64,000 nucleotides of DNA, from contig OZ005689.1 in NCBI GenBank assembly GCA_963930775.1, positions 20,279,262-20,343,261 on the forward strand, read 5' to 3'. Source of the stretch: Cliona cf. orientalis (taxonomy: Eukaryota; Porifera; Demospongiae; Clionaida; Clionaidae). Under the pieces are notes generated by a model, which made no database searches, was not told the DNA's origin, and was given only the letters and a program-made list of their open reading frames with translations. Both the position numbers and the translations under genes were made by a program. Shown here piece by piece: positions 10,445 to 23,025 of the stretch (the first letter of the stretch is position 1; the number at the start of each line of letters is the position of its first letter).

Positions 10445-13400
10445 ATGGCAGAAGCCTCGTGTCCAATCGGACACATTGGGGAGTACGACCCCCAGGCAGA
10501 GAACATTACTGCTTACCTGGAAAGGCTGTCGCTATACATGGACGCCAACTCCGTTGCTGACGAGCGAAAAGTCACCGTTTTACTTACCGTTATCGGAGCG
10601 AAGACTTACGGAATTCTAAAGAGCCTCACGAGTCCAGCCTTGCCAAAAGAGAAGTCCTTGGATGACCTCCAGGAAGCACTAAAGTTGCATTTCGACCCAA
10701 AGCCGTTGGTGATCGCGGAATGCTTTCAATTTTATCAGAGGTCTCAGGCAGACGGTGAGTCGGTGGCAGAGTTCGCCGCTGATCTACGACGTCTCACTAT
10801 TCGGTGCAACTTTGGAGATCTTCTTCCGCAGGCATTGAGAGATAAGTTCGTTTGCGGAGTCCGGAATAATGCAATCCAAAAGAGATTGCTGACTGCAGAG
10901 GACACACTCACGGTGGACAAGGCACTAGAAATGGCTCAGGGGATGGAAACCGACCACGATATGAAAACAATGAAAAATAATTCTTCAGCAACACCCACTG
11001 CAGCAAAGTCTAACGGTGCGAGGAAGGCCTGCTACAGGTGTGGCAGGAATAACCACCACGAGAAAGAATGTCGCTTTAAAGACGCCAAGTGCCATAAGTG
11101 TGGCAAACAAGGGCACATCGCCACAGTGTGCCGATCGAGTGCACAGAATTCAAAGGCCAGTTCGCGGGGTCCAAATCGTCGACGTAAGGCGGGCAACACT
11201 AAGTGGGTGGAGACTCAGGCCGAGGAAGACCCACCTACTACTTCTAAGGATGACCTGGCTTTATTCACGATAGGGAGTGCTTCAAGCAGTCCGATTCGGG
11301 TGGAACTTGAACTTGATAGCAAAGCAGTATCGATGGAAGTCGACACAGGCGCGGCTGTGTCGATTATGTCGGGAGCAGTTTTCACCTCACATTTCCCACA
11401 GAAGCACCTCTCCCCTTCAGCCGTCACCCTGAAAACGTACACCGGAGAACCCATGAAGGTTTTGGGAGAAGTGGAAGTATCCGTGCAGTACGAACAACAA
11501 CCTCCACAGCAGTTACCACTTGTGATTGTCGAAGGAGGGGGACCGTCCCAACTTGGCCGCAATTGGCTCCATCACCTCAAGCTGAATTGGAGTCATATCC
11601 GGGCAGTAAGCATGCCTAATGATTCTCTTCCAGCCATTTTGGAAAATTTCAAGGATGTTTTCGCTGATGGGCTGGGAACGATCCAGTCTGTCAAAGTAAA
11701 ATTGTCTGTCGATGAATCCGCTCGACCCAAATTCTTCAAATCGAGGCCTGTACCATTGGCCACCAAAGCTGCTGTGGAACATGAGCTGGATAGACTCGAG
11801 AGTGAGGGGGTGCTCGAGAAGGTTGACTTTAGCGACTGGGCCGCCCCTGTTGTCGTCGTACCAAAGAAGGACGGCAAGGTACGATTATGTGGTGCCTATA
11901 AGGTCACTGTGAACCCTGTTGTGGATATCGACCAGTATCCGCTACCCCGATCCGAGGAGCTCTTCGCGACGCTAGCAGGAACACATTTCACAGTTGGACC
12001 TCACATGCTTACCAACAGCTGATCCTGGACGAGGACTCTAGATAGTTCGTAACCATCAACACTCACTCATCGTGGCTTGTATCGCTATACCAGGTTGCCC
12101 TTCGGCATTGCCTCTGCCCCCGCAATTTTTCAGAAAACAATGGATATGATTCTTTAGGGCATGCAAAGGGTAATCTGTTACATTGATGATATTTTGATCA
12201 CCGGGAAGACGAAAGCCGAGCACTTGAAGAACGTGGTGGCCGTATTGCAGAAGTTTCGAGAACATGGACTGCGAGTCAAAAAGCAGAAGTGTGAGTTTTT
12301 GCAACTATGTGTTGAGTATTTAGGCCACAATATTGATGCTAAGGGGTTGCATGTGTTGAAGAGCAAAGTGGAAGTGCACCTATCCCTCGTAATGTCCAGG
12401 AGCTGAGGTCATTTTTGGGTTTATTGAATTACTATGGACTATTTATTCCAAACCTAGCCTCTATTTTGCACCCTTTGAATGAGTTGCTCAGAAAAGATGT
12501 TGAGTGGGTGTGGTCTACAGAATGCAACAAAGCTTTTGAATTAGCCAAGGAGAAGCTCGTATCGGCTGATGTACTAGTACATTATGATTCAACCCTCCCA
12601 GTAAAGCTTGCTGGAGATGCCTCCGCGTACAGAGTGGGTGCAGTGATTTCGTATATCATGCCCGATGGTACCGAACGCCCAATCGCTTTTGCTTCGAAAA
12701 CCCTCTCTAGCAGTGAACGCAACTATTCCCAGATTGAAAAAGAGGGGCTGGCCCTAATTTTCGGGGTCAAGAAATTTCATACTTACTTGTACGGGCGTCG
12801 ATTCACTCTAGTCACAGACCACAAACCCCTGACTACAATTTTTGGTCCAAAGAAGGGTATACCCGCCATGGCTGCTGCTCGACTCCAGCGATGGGCACCG
12901 TTACTTGCTGCCTACTCGTACATGATTGAGTTTCGTCCCACCAATGATCATTCAAACGCTGACGCACTCTCTCGCCTCCCTCTCAATGTTATTAGCACAG
13001 AAAGCCTGGCTGCTGAGTCTGCTTTTTGCAACATCACACTACTTGAGAGCTTACCTGTCACAGTAACAAAGCTCCAGGCTAACACGCGCACTGATGCTAT
13101 TCTCAGTAAAGTTTGCAAATTCATAGTGGAGGGGTGGCCAGAAGAGAGAGATTCTGACCTAAAGCCTTATTATCACAGGAAAGACGAATTGACAGTTGAG
13201 AGTGGATGTCTATTGTGGGGGACGAGAATGATAGTACCTACCAAGCTCAGACCACGGTTACTGCAACAATTACACAGGGATCATCCTGGAGTATGGAGTA
13301 TGGAAGATGAAGGCAGTTGCCCGTAGCTACTTCTGGTGGCCTGGCTTGGATAAGGAAATCGAGCAAGTTGCCAGCAGCTGTGTGGAGTGTCAGTGAGTGA

Positions 13401-14416
13401 AGAATTCACCACCCAGTGCTCCACTACATCCGTGGGTGTGGCCAACTAAGCCGTGGGAGAGGATACACCTGGATTTTGCAGGCCCCTTCCAGAATGCCAC
13501 ATTCCTGGTTGCCGTGGACGCGCACTCAAAGTGGCCAGAAGTGTTCGTCATGTCCAGCACTACCGCTACTTCCACCATTGTCGTGCTGAGACAGTTGTTT
13601 GCCGCCTACGGATTGCCTGCTCAAGTTGTCACTGATAACGGCTCGCAATTTACGTCGGATGAGTTTGCCACTTTCATGAAGATGAATGGAATAAAGCACA
13701 TTAAGAGTGCGCCGTACCATCCGGCTACAAATGGACTCGCGGAAAGATTCGTACAGTCTCTGAAGCAAGCTCTTAAGACGAGTTTGAGTGGTGGTAAAAC
13801 ACTTCATCATCGACTATCCAATTTCCTCCTAACTTATCGATCGTCTCCACATGCTACGACAGTAGCGTGCTCATTGTTTCTCAAACGTCAGATTCGCACT
13901 CGCTTCGATCTCCTAAAGCCTAATCAAGAGGCACATGTAACTGAGAAGCAGTCGCAGCAGAAAGCTGATCACGACCAGAGTGCCAGGAGTCGCCAGTTCC
14001 AGGTTGGCCAGAGTGTTATGGCTAAGAATCTTCGTCCTGGACCCAAGTGGGTACGTGGAGTCATTGTGCAGAGCCTTGGGCCGCTGTCTTTCCTCATTAA
14101 GATGAGAGATGGACAAACCTGGAGAAGACATGTGGATCATCTTAAGAAACTCCACACTAATCCAGGAACTGAGAATGGAGATGAGAACTCTAACTCAGAT
14201 GCTGACAGCTGGGAGCTACCCAGTAGTACACCCACAAACGCTCCAGAAAACACAGAGTCAGGAGATGCTGCAAGAGATGGTGTTGAACCTGCTCCGGCAG
14301 ACAAACTGCCTAACACCTCTGAGAATGAGGCTGACGAAGCTGAGGCCTCTTCAGGAACTAGCACTCGACGCTATCCATCCAGAGCTCATCATCCTCCTGA
14401 TTATTACAGTCAGTAA
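10445..14416 (+). pseudogene. gag-pol: Ty3/gypsy gag-pol with several breaks
   Basis: Reading order is Gag, protease, reverse transcriptase, RNase H, integrase. The first ATG is at 10445. Gag ends in two CCHC zinc knuckles (CYRCGRNNHHEKEC and CHKCGKQGHIATVC, about 11034-11130). Protease has DTGA (about 11343). Reverse transcriptase starts well but the frame is lost near 11985-12020, and stops lie at about 12042 and 12154; the catalytic YIDD box is present at about 12180. RNase H (about 12600-12970, TDHKPL and DALSRL) is in an open frame to 13326. The integrase zinc finger is split by a frameshift and a TGA (13395), after which the DDE core (D near 13470, TDNGSQF, NGLAERF) and a GPY-type tail run open to 14416. 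At least four lesions, so the protein cannot be made whole. Confidence 0.92.
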
Positions 14417-14493
14417 CAGTAAACTTTTGGGGAATTTGATTGTATCATCTTTCTTTATTTGAGTTGTGTACTTTATGATTTAGTGTGGGGGAG

Positions 14494-14710
14494 TGTAGTA
14501 TGGTTAATTATTAATACTTACTTTTCCTGTTAATTTCCTCATGTATATTTCCTGCTCTTATGTTATGGCGTGCGCCGCCCATGCTTTGTACTGTCATTGT
14601 TTGGTTCATGCAGACCTGTTGTTCTCTCTGTCCATATATATCTGTTATAGTGCACTTTAATGAAATGATAATATTGTTGTTTTGAAGTGATCGTTAACTG
14701 CGACACTACA
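14494..14710 (+). repeat. 3' LTR (217 bp)
   Basis: Same TGTAGTATGG start and CACTACA end as the 5' LTR, but with only one CTTATGTTAT unit. Followed by the CTTTC duplication. Confidence 0.95.
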
Positions 14711-14715
14711 CTTTC
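14711..14715. repeat. Target site duplication, right copy
   Basis: CTTTC after the 3' LTR, equal to 10183-10187. Confidence 0.9.
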
Positions 14716-17430
14716 CAAAGTCGCATAAAGTACAGTGCATTCAGCAGTGAAGATGTGTTCCAATCAGGCCCAGCATCAACAATGAGTATCACTACAGTCT
14801 TCCCTTCACTGACAATGGCCTCAGGTATTGGCTTGAGATCATGGATATGCATCTCACATGTGGAACTGTGGAATTTTGCGAAGCGTAAGCATACTGTTGT
14901 GGAATCAGTATGTGGAACCTTGAAATGTGGTCGATTGAGGGAGTCTTTGATCATATCTGGAGCAGTAGAAGAGGTGATGCTTTGGGAAGTACCAGGAGTA
15001 CTGTTTTGGGAAGTATCAGTAGTACCGGTTTGAGAGGGACCAGGGGTAATGGAAGGAGATGTAGACACAGATATGTGAATGAACAGAGTTCCCTTCACTT
15101 AACTCCACACACAGGGTGGTAGTCTGACTTGATGTTGCTCTACTATTGACTCGAATGGATATTTCGGTACTTGACCCCATAGTGGTAGTGCATGTTGTGC
15201 TTACAGTTGTCGAGGGAAGTGAGACTACTGGATTAGTCTGCCGAAGAGATTCCTGCTCTTGAGGCTGAAGTCGGGCCCGTGAGGAACCAGCCATGTATTG
15301 GGCAGCTATACTTATGGACATGGACCAAGTGTCATTGAGCCCTTCATCCCGATACTCCATCATATCTTCTCCTTCTAGGAACATTCTTTGCCCACCTTCT
15401 GATGGCTTCTTCTCAAGTCTCTTATACCCAGAAGGAATAAGCAGATATCCTGGAACAGGAAAATCATGATCGGGCACATTTGGAGCATCCTCAACTGGGA
15501 AGAATCGCTGAATCTGGTGGTATCGACTCACTGCTAAGACTCCAACCTTTACCTTGTTCATATCATCGCAGCTGAATATAGCACACTCATTCTCAAACAT
15601 CGCTGAGAATTCACGCCTGTACGCAACTTGAGAGAAGAGGTAGTGCTGATCTTTGTGGAATTCACGGTACTGGTTTCGTTTACCAGGGACTCTAGCAACA
15701 ACTAGCCCTTTGTACCGTGAGCTGGCTATCATTCCACGTCGAGGAGGCTGCATAAGGCGAGCTACAGAGCTTATGCTGATCCCACGTCCCTTCAGGCCAG
15801 GTACTGTAGACAACAGATGCTCTCTAATCTCTCTGAGGCTCACTCCCACTTTCCCAGTGCTTTCTCTTCGCCGCTCATGTGCACTGAATCCATTAGCCTT
15901 CACGAATGCAGTAGCAGTAGATACGATTGAAGGAAATTGAGTCACAAGGGATGGTCTTCCCGTTCGATTGTGTGTCACAGGGGTGGGAGTGATTGGAGAG
16001 GGTGCTGCTTTCTCGAAAGGTCCCTTACGAGAGCTCTTAGAAATCTGATCCACAACTAGCAGTGCTTCAAACCCATCATCACTCATTATAAGCTCATGGC
16101 AGTTGATCAGCACTGTGGTATCACCCTTGGAAACAGCCAGTACTGGGAAGCACTCAGCAATTTGCTGTATGACATCTGAAGATGAGCAACTGCTCGAAAC
16201 AGTCATTATCAACTCAGGCAGAGGGACAGCCAAGGCACTCTCTAGCATTAATCCAATTTCCCTGTGTGGAAAAGGGTGTGTTGTTCATGTACAGTACTAT
16301 GTAAATTGTACCTGACATAAATTAATTTGTGGTTTGTACCTACATGCTTAAAGATAAGATTACTGACCTTAGATCACTGTCCTGGAGGGGGAAAGAGCTG
16401 AGACCTGAGTTTTGTTGATCCTCAAGCTTCCTAAAGGCCATTTCCCAGGTGTAATCAGGCATATGGTAGCAGATCACATTGGTGTCTTCTGTAATTGCTT
16501 CTGTCTGTTGCTTGATTCTGCGTCAAAGGTTGTTCAGTATGTCCCTGGATGATACTTTGGTCTTCAGTGCGACAAGCGATTGGCCAATACGAGTGAGAAG
16601 TTCTTGCTTCTGCACACAAGTCCGCACAAGCCCAACAGATGGGTCTGTGTTCATCTTGGAAGCTTCTTTAATCTGGGTTTTAATCGCATTGATAGTCACC
16701 TCTATTTCATCCAAACTCTTCTTCAGGTTACTGTTCCTTTCTCTCCTCTGTTTGGTGGAATATCTCTCCTTGAGACGGATGAAATACAGCAATGATTACT
16801 CTGATGCTTGCACACACGTCATGAAGGACTTGTTATTCCTCACATCATCTGTCAGAAAGTGCACTCCAGGGCATAGTACATCAAATATCTCCATATTGTG
16901 GGGAGAAGTTTCTGTTTGTGAGGGAGTGGGTGACACAGGCCCAGAAGATGAGCTTGGCAGTCCAGGTGAGAGAGGATATGTTGCACCTGTGGAAGGTATG
17001 AATTTCAAATTGACTGTGGATCTGTATGGTCAGAGGAAGACAACTGTACCTGTTGAGGTTGCTGCTGAGCTTATGGCTCTGAAACCATAATCAGGTACTT
17101 CCACGTCACACTGGGCACTTCGTGTACTCTCTTCTTCACACTCTACAAAGAATCTTTCAAGTTCACCGGGTGAATTATTGATTCTATTCCATTCAGCCTA
17201 CACATTTGGTATTCATTTATATTCTACAGTGCAGGCTATGTCTTCATGGATTCATTACATACCTGTGCTTCTTTGATAATTTCTTGCTTGCTGGATGCAG
17301 CCTTTCTTCTAGCTTGTCTCCACCACAGCTCAATGAATTTTTCATAGGTGTTGGCTGGGTTTTTGTAAATGTGCTCATCTTGGTCCTTTGCTAGGCTACC
17401 ATGTAGTGTAGTCTGCTTGAGTTTTGACAT
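14711..17430 (-). pseudogene. DDE transposase with PHD finger, N-terminal part
   Basis: First exon about 17430-17266, beginning MSKLKQTTLHGSL and ending at a GTATGT donor; second exon about 17187-17080. The next coding stretch (17008-16520) is coiled-coil-like and contains in-frame TAA and TGA. After an intron (about 16370-16264, ending CCACACAG) a long open exon runs 16263-15016. It contains GRPSLVTQFP, then IREHLLSTVPGLKG and ISSVARLM (helix-turn-helix like), then CAIFSCDDMNKV (first catalytic Asp, about 15560-15600). A Ser/Thr-rich linker follows, frameshifts, and then VVILIVDAGPDWN (second Asp, about 14780-14815) just before the LTR insertion at 14711. The third block is at 10090-10160 beyond the retrotransposon. 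Multi-exon structure suggests a domesticated or long-resident transposase before it decayed. Confidence 0.65.
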
Positions 17431-18409
17431 GGCTCACACACGCAGATAGTGCAGTAGCTACACTTCTATAGCTATGTAGTGCTGACACAGCTGTCACTAA
17501 AATTCAATTCTGGAGGCAAGTCCTGACTTGTTCAACCACAAGAATGCACAATTACAACTGTACTAAAGATATCTGCTGACAATGCAGTTTTTAAATGTCA
17601 TGGACTAAGACCCCCTCCCCCACCTAACGTCATAATGACGTTAATTTTTCCACAAGGACTTTGGACAAGCCCCCTTACAACTATAGGTTGCAATAGGTAG
17701 TTTGAATACAGCCTTGCTCCGTGAGCAATGCACATTGTTATACTGACAACTATGATTGTCCAAGTCCAACTGCTACCAATTGAGGGTTGTAAACTAGTGT
17801 ACAAACAATCCAAAAGTTGTTACTGTAACAACCTTTTTTTACAGTGTACCTTTTATGTTTAATGTTTCATGTACCTCTCCATCCATTATGTACTACTACT
17901 ATATCGATCATTATTTTTGGGTCCACCTTTTCATTTTTAAATAATATTATTATGGCGACTTGCCGAATTTGGTATAACTCATCAAATTAAAAATTTACCA
18001 ATTGAATTTAAATTATGCACACGCGCCTACGGTGGTAGTGCTAAATAATTTAAACCTCACCAATATCAATGGAGAACCATTTTCTCTGCTATATGGTAAT
18101 AAGTTTGAGTACCTGCAACTGTATTATTTGAATGCAGAAATCAAAACTGATATAGAAATAGTGTGGCATGTTGGTATGTGTCTAAGTGTATCAGGTCAAT
18201 TTGAAAATCCACCTGTGCTACACAATAAAATTCAAGAATATAATTATGCTATACGAATTATTATTTATAGCAATATTATATTACAGTAAATTAAATTTCA
18301 AAGCTCAAGAATTAATTATTCTTGTATAAAGATTGCTCATAATTATTATAGCAATAATATTTTACAGTTTTGAATGTAAAACAGGGCAAGCCGTGCTATA
18401 TATGCACTA
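17431..18409. other. Gene-free stretch with repeat C copy 2
   Basis: Contains the inverted copy of repeat C at 17605-17680 (CCTCCCCCACCTAACGTCAT through GGACTTTGGACAAGCCCCC). An open frame at 18002-18289 has AT-driven composition and nothing I recognise. No other feature seen. Confidence 0.5.
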
Positions 18410-19460
18410 AAGACAGAGATAAACCCATTGCACCATCAGGAGTGCATGGGACATTTATTATTTTTATGGGTAAAACAATCCATTATCATAATAGCAAGTG
18501 AATAATTTCATCATGTTTTACAGTAAAAACAGGAAACCACAGGATTTGTTTCTTTACTACTTGTCCTAATAATAAAAAGGGTGACACCTTGGTATGTTCC
18601 AGACTTTGTTGACATGATAGCAATTTCTAAATTCACTTGTGCTATGGTGGTTTCCTTCTCTCCTCTAGATAATATTATTGTCACAAATATATATGCTATG
18701 TGAATTACTCCATAGGAATGTTATAATTTCTCATATAATTCTGTTTACATTAAAGGCCAGACAAACCCTTTGCACCAACAGAGTATGTACATTTTATGGG
18801 AAAACCTGACATTATGGAAAAGTGAACACTAGCAGCAAGAACAGGAAACCACAGGATTTGTTTCTTTATTAGTTGCCCTAATGATAAAAAAGTGTGACAC
18901 CTTGGTATGTTGCAGACTTTCCAAAGATGAGAGCAATTTCTAAATTCACTTGCAATGTGCTATGGTGGTTTCCTTCTCTAGATAATATTATTGTCATAAC
19001 TATGCTATGGGAATTACTCCATAGGAATGTTACAGTTTCTCATATAATTCAGTCTACATTAAAGGCCAGACAAACCCTTTGCACCAACATGAGTACTACA
19101 TTTTATGGGAAAACCTGACATTATGGAAAAGTGAACACTATTTAGCAGCAAGAACAGGAAACAACAGGATTTGTTCCTTTACTAGTTGCCCTAATGATAA
19201 AAAAGTGTAACACCTTGGTATGTTGCAGACTTTACAAAGATGACAGCAATTTCGAAATTCACTTATGCTATGGTGGTTTCCTTCTCTCCTCTAGATAATA
19301 TTAATGTCATAAGTATGCTATGGGAATTACTCCATAGGAATGTTATAGTTTCTCATATAATTCTGAGGCCAGACAAACCCTTTGCACCAACATGAGTATG
19401 TTGTATATTTTATGGGAAAACCTGACATTATGGAAAAGTGAACACTATTTAGCAGCAATT
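18410..19460. repeat. 312-bp tandem repeat, about 3.3 copies
   Basis: AGGAAACCAC begins units at 18531, 18843 and 19156 (spacing 312 and 313). Each unit has CTGACATTATGGAAAAGTGA, GACACCTTGGTATGTT and GGAATTACTCCATAGGAATG. Units 2 and 3 are most alike, the first partial unit most diverged. No open frame spans a unit; a small AT-rich satellite or multimer of a transposon interior. Confidence 0.9.
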
Positions 19461-19805
19461 GATTTTAAATATTTGGCATGGCAGCCCTGGTTCCACGACA
19501 TTGTATCAACTATTAAATTTTTGTGACCTGGTAAGTTATTGATCAGTGTGGTTTTCTACCTACGCATATTATAATAAATTAATTTTTTTTGTAAACAGCC
19601 ACCTATGTGCTAGTATACATCAAGATTTCAATTAATTTTAATATCACACCTTCCTCCCATTAACATATTATGGTAGTCTATACTGTTAACCTTAAAGACT
19701 TACTGATATTGCATTTCTCACTGCATATTATGCAAGTGAAAAATTAAAGTACCACATGAACATACCACAAATACTTATTTAAAGTTGGCACTACTAACCT
19801 GGCCA

Positions 19806-20215
19806 GGTGCAGTGAATATAGACATTGGAGGTGAGCATAAATATAAACATGATCTGTGGCTCCCAACTTTCTACTACACTGATGTGAACTGATCTAATTA
19901 CTGTGAGAAACTACAACACCATGGGTATTACCATTCTTTCTTCTCATCCTTCAAATAGTTATTACTAGTTCGTATGTACTATGGTCAAAATGTAGCCAAA
20001 CATTCATCTATGGAATTTTGAAGTGTCTAATTAGAAAGTTTGATTATAGTACTGTGGTACTACTAACTACAATCACTGTCAATGCAGACATTCAGGTGAG
20101 CATGAATGTAAACTTGATCTGGCTCCTAAGCTTTCTACTACACTGAAGTGAACTGATCTAATTACTGTGAGAAAGTACACTATGGGTATTCCTTCTTCCT
20201 CAATAATGATCTGCC
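19806..20215. repeat. Two-copy direct duplication
   Basis: About 140 bp at 19806-19945 (TTTCTACTACACTGATGTGA and CTGATCTAATTACTGTGAGA) recurs at 20074-20205, about 265 bp apart. No coding content in either. Confidence 0.75.
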
Positions 20216-20415
20216 CAGTGTTCACTGCTACCTCCTAACCTAACCTAACATTGTCACTGCATATTTGCAACTTCATATAATATATCACTTTGTGCCCTCT
20301 TTACTCCTACTAAATCTATTTTGTGTCTTCAAATAATAATTTTTTCCATGTACAACAGTTACAGCACAAAAACTGAACCCTATGTGGTCAGTTATCACTA
20401 ATCATAGTGTAGGTC

Positions 20416-20752
20416 AAGGGCGGAGAACAGGTAGCAAAAGTGGGGGGGCTCAGACCTTTTGACTGTGTACTGGGACAGCCGTGAATTAGGCTGCGGGCAT
20501 ATGCCCACAGCCCACCTAGGGGGGTTTGGGGGCATGCTCCCCCAGAAAATTTTGGAAATTTCGACTGTCTGAGAGCGTTTCTGATGCAATCTGGCACCAG
20601 TTTTTGGACTGATTTTAGTAGGGATTTTTTCTTTAGCACTCTTTCCAAACACCTAGAATTATGACAGAACTATGTTGCTGTAAATATGTAGTATGGGCAT
20701 GTGATAAAATGGGGGGGCTGAAGCCCCTGCCCCCCCTATTTCTCCGCCCCTG
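20416..20752. mobile_element. MITE with GGCGGAGA/TCTCCGCC ends
   Basis: Left end AAGGGCGGAGA, right end TCTCCGCCCCTG; just inside lie GTGGGGGGGCT and a matching inverted GGGGGGGCTGAAGCCCC. 337 bp with no protein-coding sense. Confidence 0.7.
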
Positions 20753-21007
20753 TAGGTGTGGCTACAAGATTCCTCATGGACTGTGAAAAATAAGCCACAA
20801 ACATGTTCAAGACTGGCCTTCCGCAAAATTGGACCCCATGTAAATTTCCTGCTGTACACGTAGTATTTAATAGTTACCTATTTATTACATCATAATATTG
20901 TGTTACTAGTGTATTATGCACTATAAAAATGTGAGAACATTTTTATTTGAAGGTATGTTGATTGAGTACACATATCATCTGCACAAAATAAGTTATAACA
21001 ATCCAGG

Positions 21008-21252
21008 GTTTCATCCGGTCGGGGGAGAGGGGGAGGGGGGAAGCTTCCTCTCCAAACTCCCCAGCTCCTCCTAAATTTTAATAAATTAAGCATCAAGATA
21101 ATATCATAATAAGTCACCAAATCAAACCACTAGCATTATTTGTAATCTCGAGGAAATCTCCTAAAAATATTAAGTCCCAAGGAACTTGGTGTGCTGAATA
21201 TGCCAAGTGATTTATCATGCTTCCATCCCAAATTTTTGTCGCCAGATGAAAC
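21008..21252. mobile_element. MITE D, copy 1 (GTTTCATC ends)
   Basis: Ends GTTTCATC / GATGAAAC. The interior matches, in the opposite orientation, the element at 61695-61988: CCAAATCAAACCACTAGCAT, AAGCTTCC beside a G/C run, and CATCAAGATAATATCATAAT. Non-autonomous; superfamily not known. Confidence 0.75.
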
Positions 21253-22121
21253 TCTATTAAATTATGATCAACAATAATTTTAATTGTTGTGGTGTGCATG
21301 GATAAAATTTAATGACAAAAATTATATTATGTATAACGTAAGTATGAACTTCACAAAATTAATGTACTTTATTTTTCATAATTCCAGGTCACAAGGAGAT
21401 GTGATCTTTGACCAAAGTTATAAAAAAAATAGACTACTTTGTGATAATATTTATTATTGTACCAGGTTCTCTGGAAACGCCTCACCAAGGTATGCATGTA
21501 CACACAACTGTAACTCACACACATGACAACAAAAATATCAAAATGTGATACTATAATATAGTATTAGCTCAGAACATAACATACATAACCTCAATTATAA
21601 GATATATACAAAGGTAAGGCCTAATATAATATAGCTCTACAAAAAGCTATAGAAACAACTATCTGCATAAGTTCACCAAGGGGTCACAAATGGGTGTGGC
21701 CTACAATTAACACCTATCTACACCTATTTGCACAAAGCTATATCTAACTTGCAGCTGAACAGATGTCTTTAGTGTATATACACATACACACTAGCTAGCA
21801 TAATAATATTAAAGTCTAGACAATATGCATTACAGTAATAATCAATAAATAGAATATAATTATTGTACTATCCAACACTGATCATTGATCCTAACTGCCC
21901 ATTTCACCCAATCTGGCAATAACCATATTTAATATCAGTCCATGAAATTTGCTGCATGTATAATTTTGTCCTAGATCAAAATTAACATTAATATCCTTCA
22001 GTACCCTTTGTTTGCATCCTGCTCTGTTGGCAATGAAAGCATACCCGAATTTTAGCCATTGTCGCAGCAGTGTATGTTACATATATTTAAATGTGGTCAG
22101 ATTACAGCAAGTAATTATAAT
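21253..22121. other. Gene-free AT-rich stretch
   Basis: Includes the 3' flank of the transmembrane-protein gene. No repeat with a partner in the window and no protein signal noticed. Confidence 0.5.
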
Positions 22122-22982
22122 TCACTTTGATCTCTGAATCAAAATCACCGATAATACTAAATAATATAAGAATAATATACAAACCAGGGCAAAAATGATA
22201 TCGATAAGGAATGATATTATCGTCATTATAATACTAACTTTAACATCACAGTGCCAGTATAGTCTCCTTGCTGCTATATCTTCACCATTATCAATGTGTG
22301 CAACCTTTCCTCCTTTTGCTCTAAGGCACACAGTGCAACCTTTTATTTTAGCCTTATGGGATCCGGATATTTTTAGCTCCAGGCAAAAGCCATCACGAGC
22401 AGTAGCACATACGGCTTTTGCGTGATCAATGAACCCAACATCAGTTGCAGCTGAAGGGTAGAATACATTTTCATACAATTTGACAATGTCTTCACACTGT
22501 CCGACATGCCCTTTTCTCATCTGCACTACCATTTTGACTTTTAACAGTGGACTGTACTGGTACTGAATCTGAGATCGAACTCCGATTCTTGTAACAGTCA
22601 CATCGCCACTAAAATTCCCCATCAATTGAATGTCGGTGCTGGATTTTGTGCCATTAAGGATAACATCATTAGCAGTCATCTCCATATCAACAGTTTCCTT
22701 GGTTGATGTCACCTTCAATTGCTGTACTACTTCTGCACCATTAGACACACTTATGCCATTTGAATATAGATATCTTCTTGCATCTAGTTGACTCAATGAC
22801 ACAACAGGAAATTCAGTTGAAGAATTACTTGTATATCCATCCTCATACTCCACATCACTGGCAGAGCTGATACTATCAGGACTGTGGAATGAAATGTATT
22901 CCTGAGAGTGCTGTAGCTGGGAGTATAAATAAGATGAAGAATTTGAAGAATTGATGCTCCAAAGGGTGCGATCTACATCCAT
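22122..22982 (-). CDS. Uncharacterised protein with C-terminal membrane segment
   Basis: A single-exon open frame of 286 residues. I start it at 22982 (MDVDRTLWSIN) because a TATAAAAAG box lies 35-43 bp upstream, so earlier in-frame codons would be untranscribed. The first ~70 residues are Ser/Tyr rich and acidic with no signal peptide. The middle (about residues 75-250) looks globular with LSQLDARRYLYSN, GKVAHIDNGEDIAARRLY and several Cys. The last ~40 residues are strongly hydrophobic (IIMTIISFLIDIIFALVCI and on), ending IQRSK, so the protein is probably tail-anchored with the bulk in the cytosol, by one long or two short helices. A decayed inverted copy lies at 23988-24735. I do not recognise the family. 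The intact frame, strong TATA box and a paralog argue for a real gene. Confidence 0.75.
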   Translation of the reverse strand: MDVDRTLWSINSSNSSSYLYSQLQHSQEYISFHSPDSISSASDVEYEDGYTSNSSTEFPVVSLSQLDARRYLYSNGISVSNGAEVVQQLKVTSTKETVDMEMTANDVILNGTKSSTDIQLMGNFSGDVTVTRIGVRSQIQYQYSPLLKVKMVVQMRKGHVGQCEDIVKLYENVFYPSAATDVGFIDHAKAVCATARDGFCLELKISGSHKAKIKGCTVCLRAKGGKVAHIDNGEDIAARRLYWHCDVKVSIIMTIISFLIDIIFALVCILFLYYLVLSVILIQRSK

Positions 22983-23016
22983 GATGAACAACTGAAGTTT
23001 GCACACTGAAGCGAGC

Positions 23017-23025
23017 CTTTTTATA
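23017..23025 (-). promoter_or_regulatory. TATA box of the transmembrane-protein gene
   Basis: TATAAAAAG on the minus strand, about 35 bp before the ATG at 22982, placing transcription start within a few bases of TTCAGTGTGC and leaving a very short leader. Confidence 0.65.

Larger units (their letters stand above)
10188..14710 (+). mobile_element. Ty3/gypsy LTR retrotransposon, complete but inactive
   Basis: A 4,523-bp element with TG..CA LTRs, a primer-binding region right after the 5' LTR (TTGGCGACGAG at 10432), gag-pol in between, and a purine tract (AGTGTGGGGGAG, 14482-14493) just before the 3' LTR. It sits inside the minus-strand DDE/PHD gene and is flanked by CTTTC duplications. The two LTRs are close to identical apart from a 10-bp repeat expansion in the 5' copy, so insertion was fairly recent compared with the decay of its host gene. 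Confidence 0.95.

Noticed and set aside
18002-18289. 95-codon open frame
   Set aside because: AT-driven composition, no motif, no splice support, and flanked by repeats.
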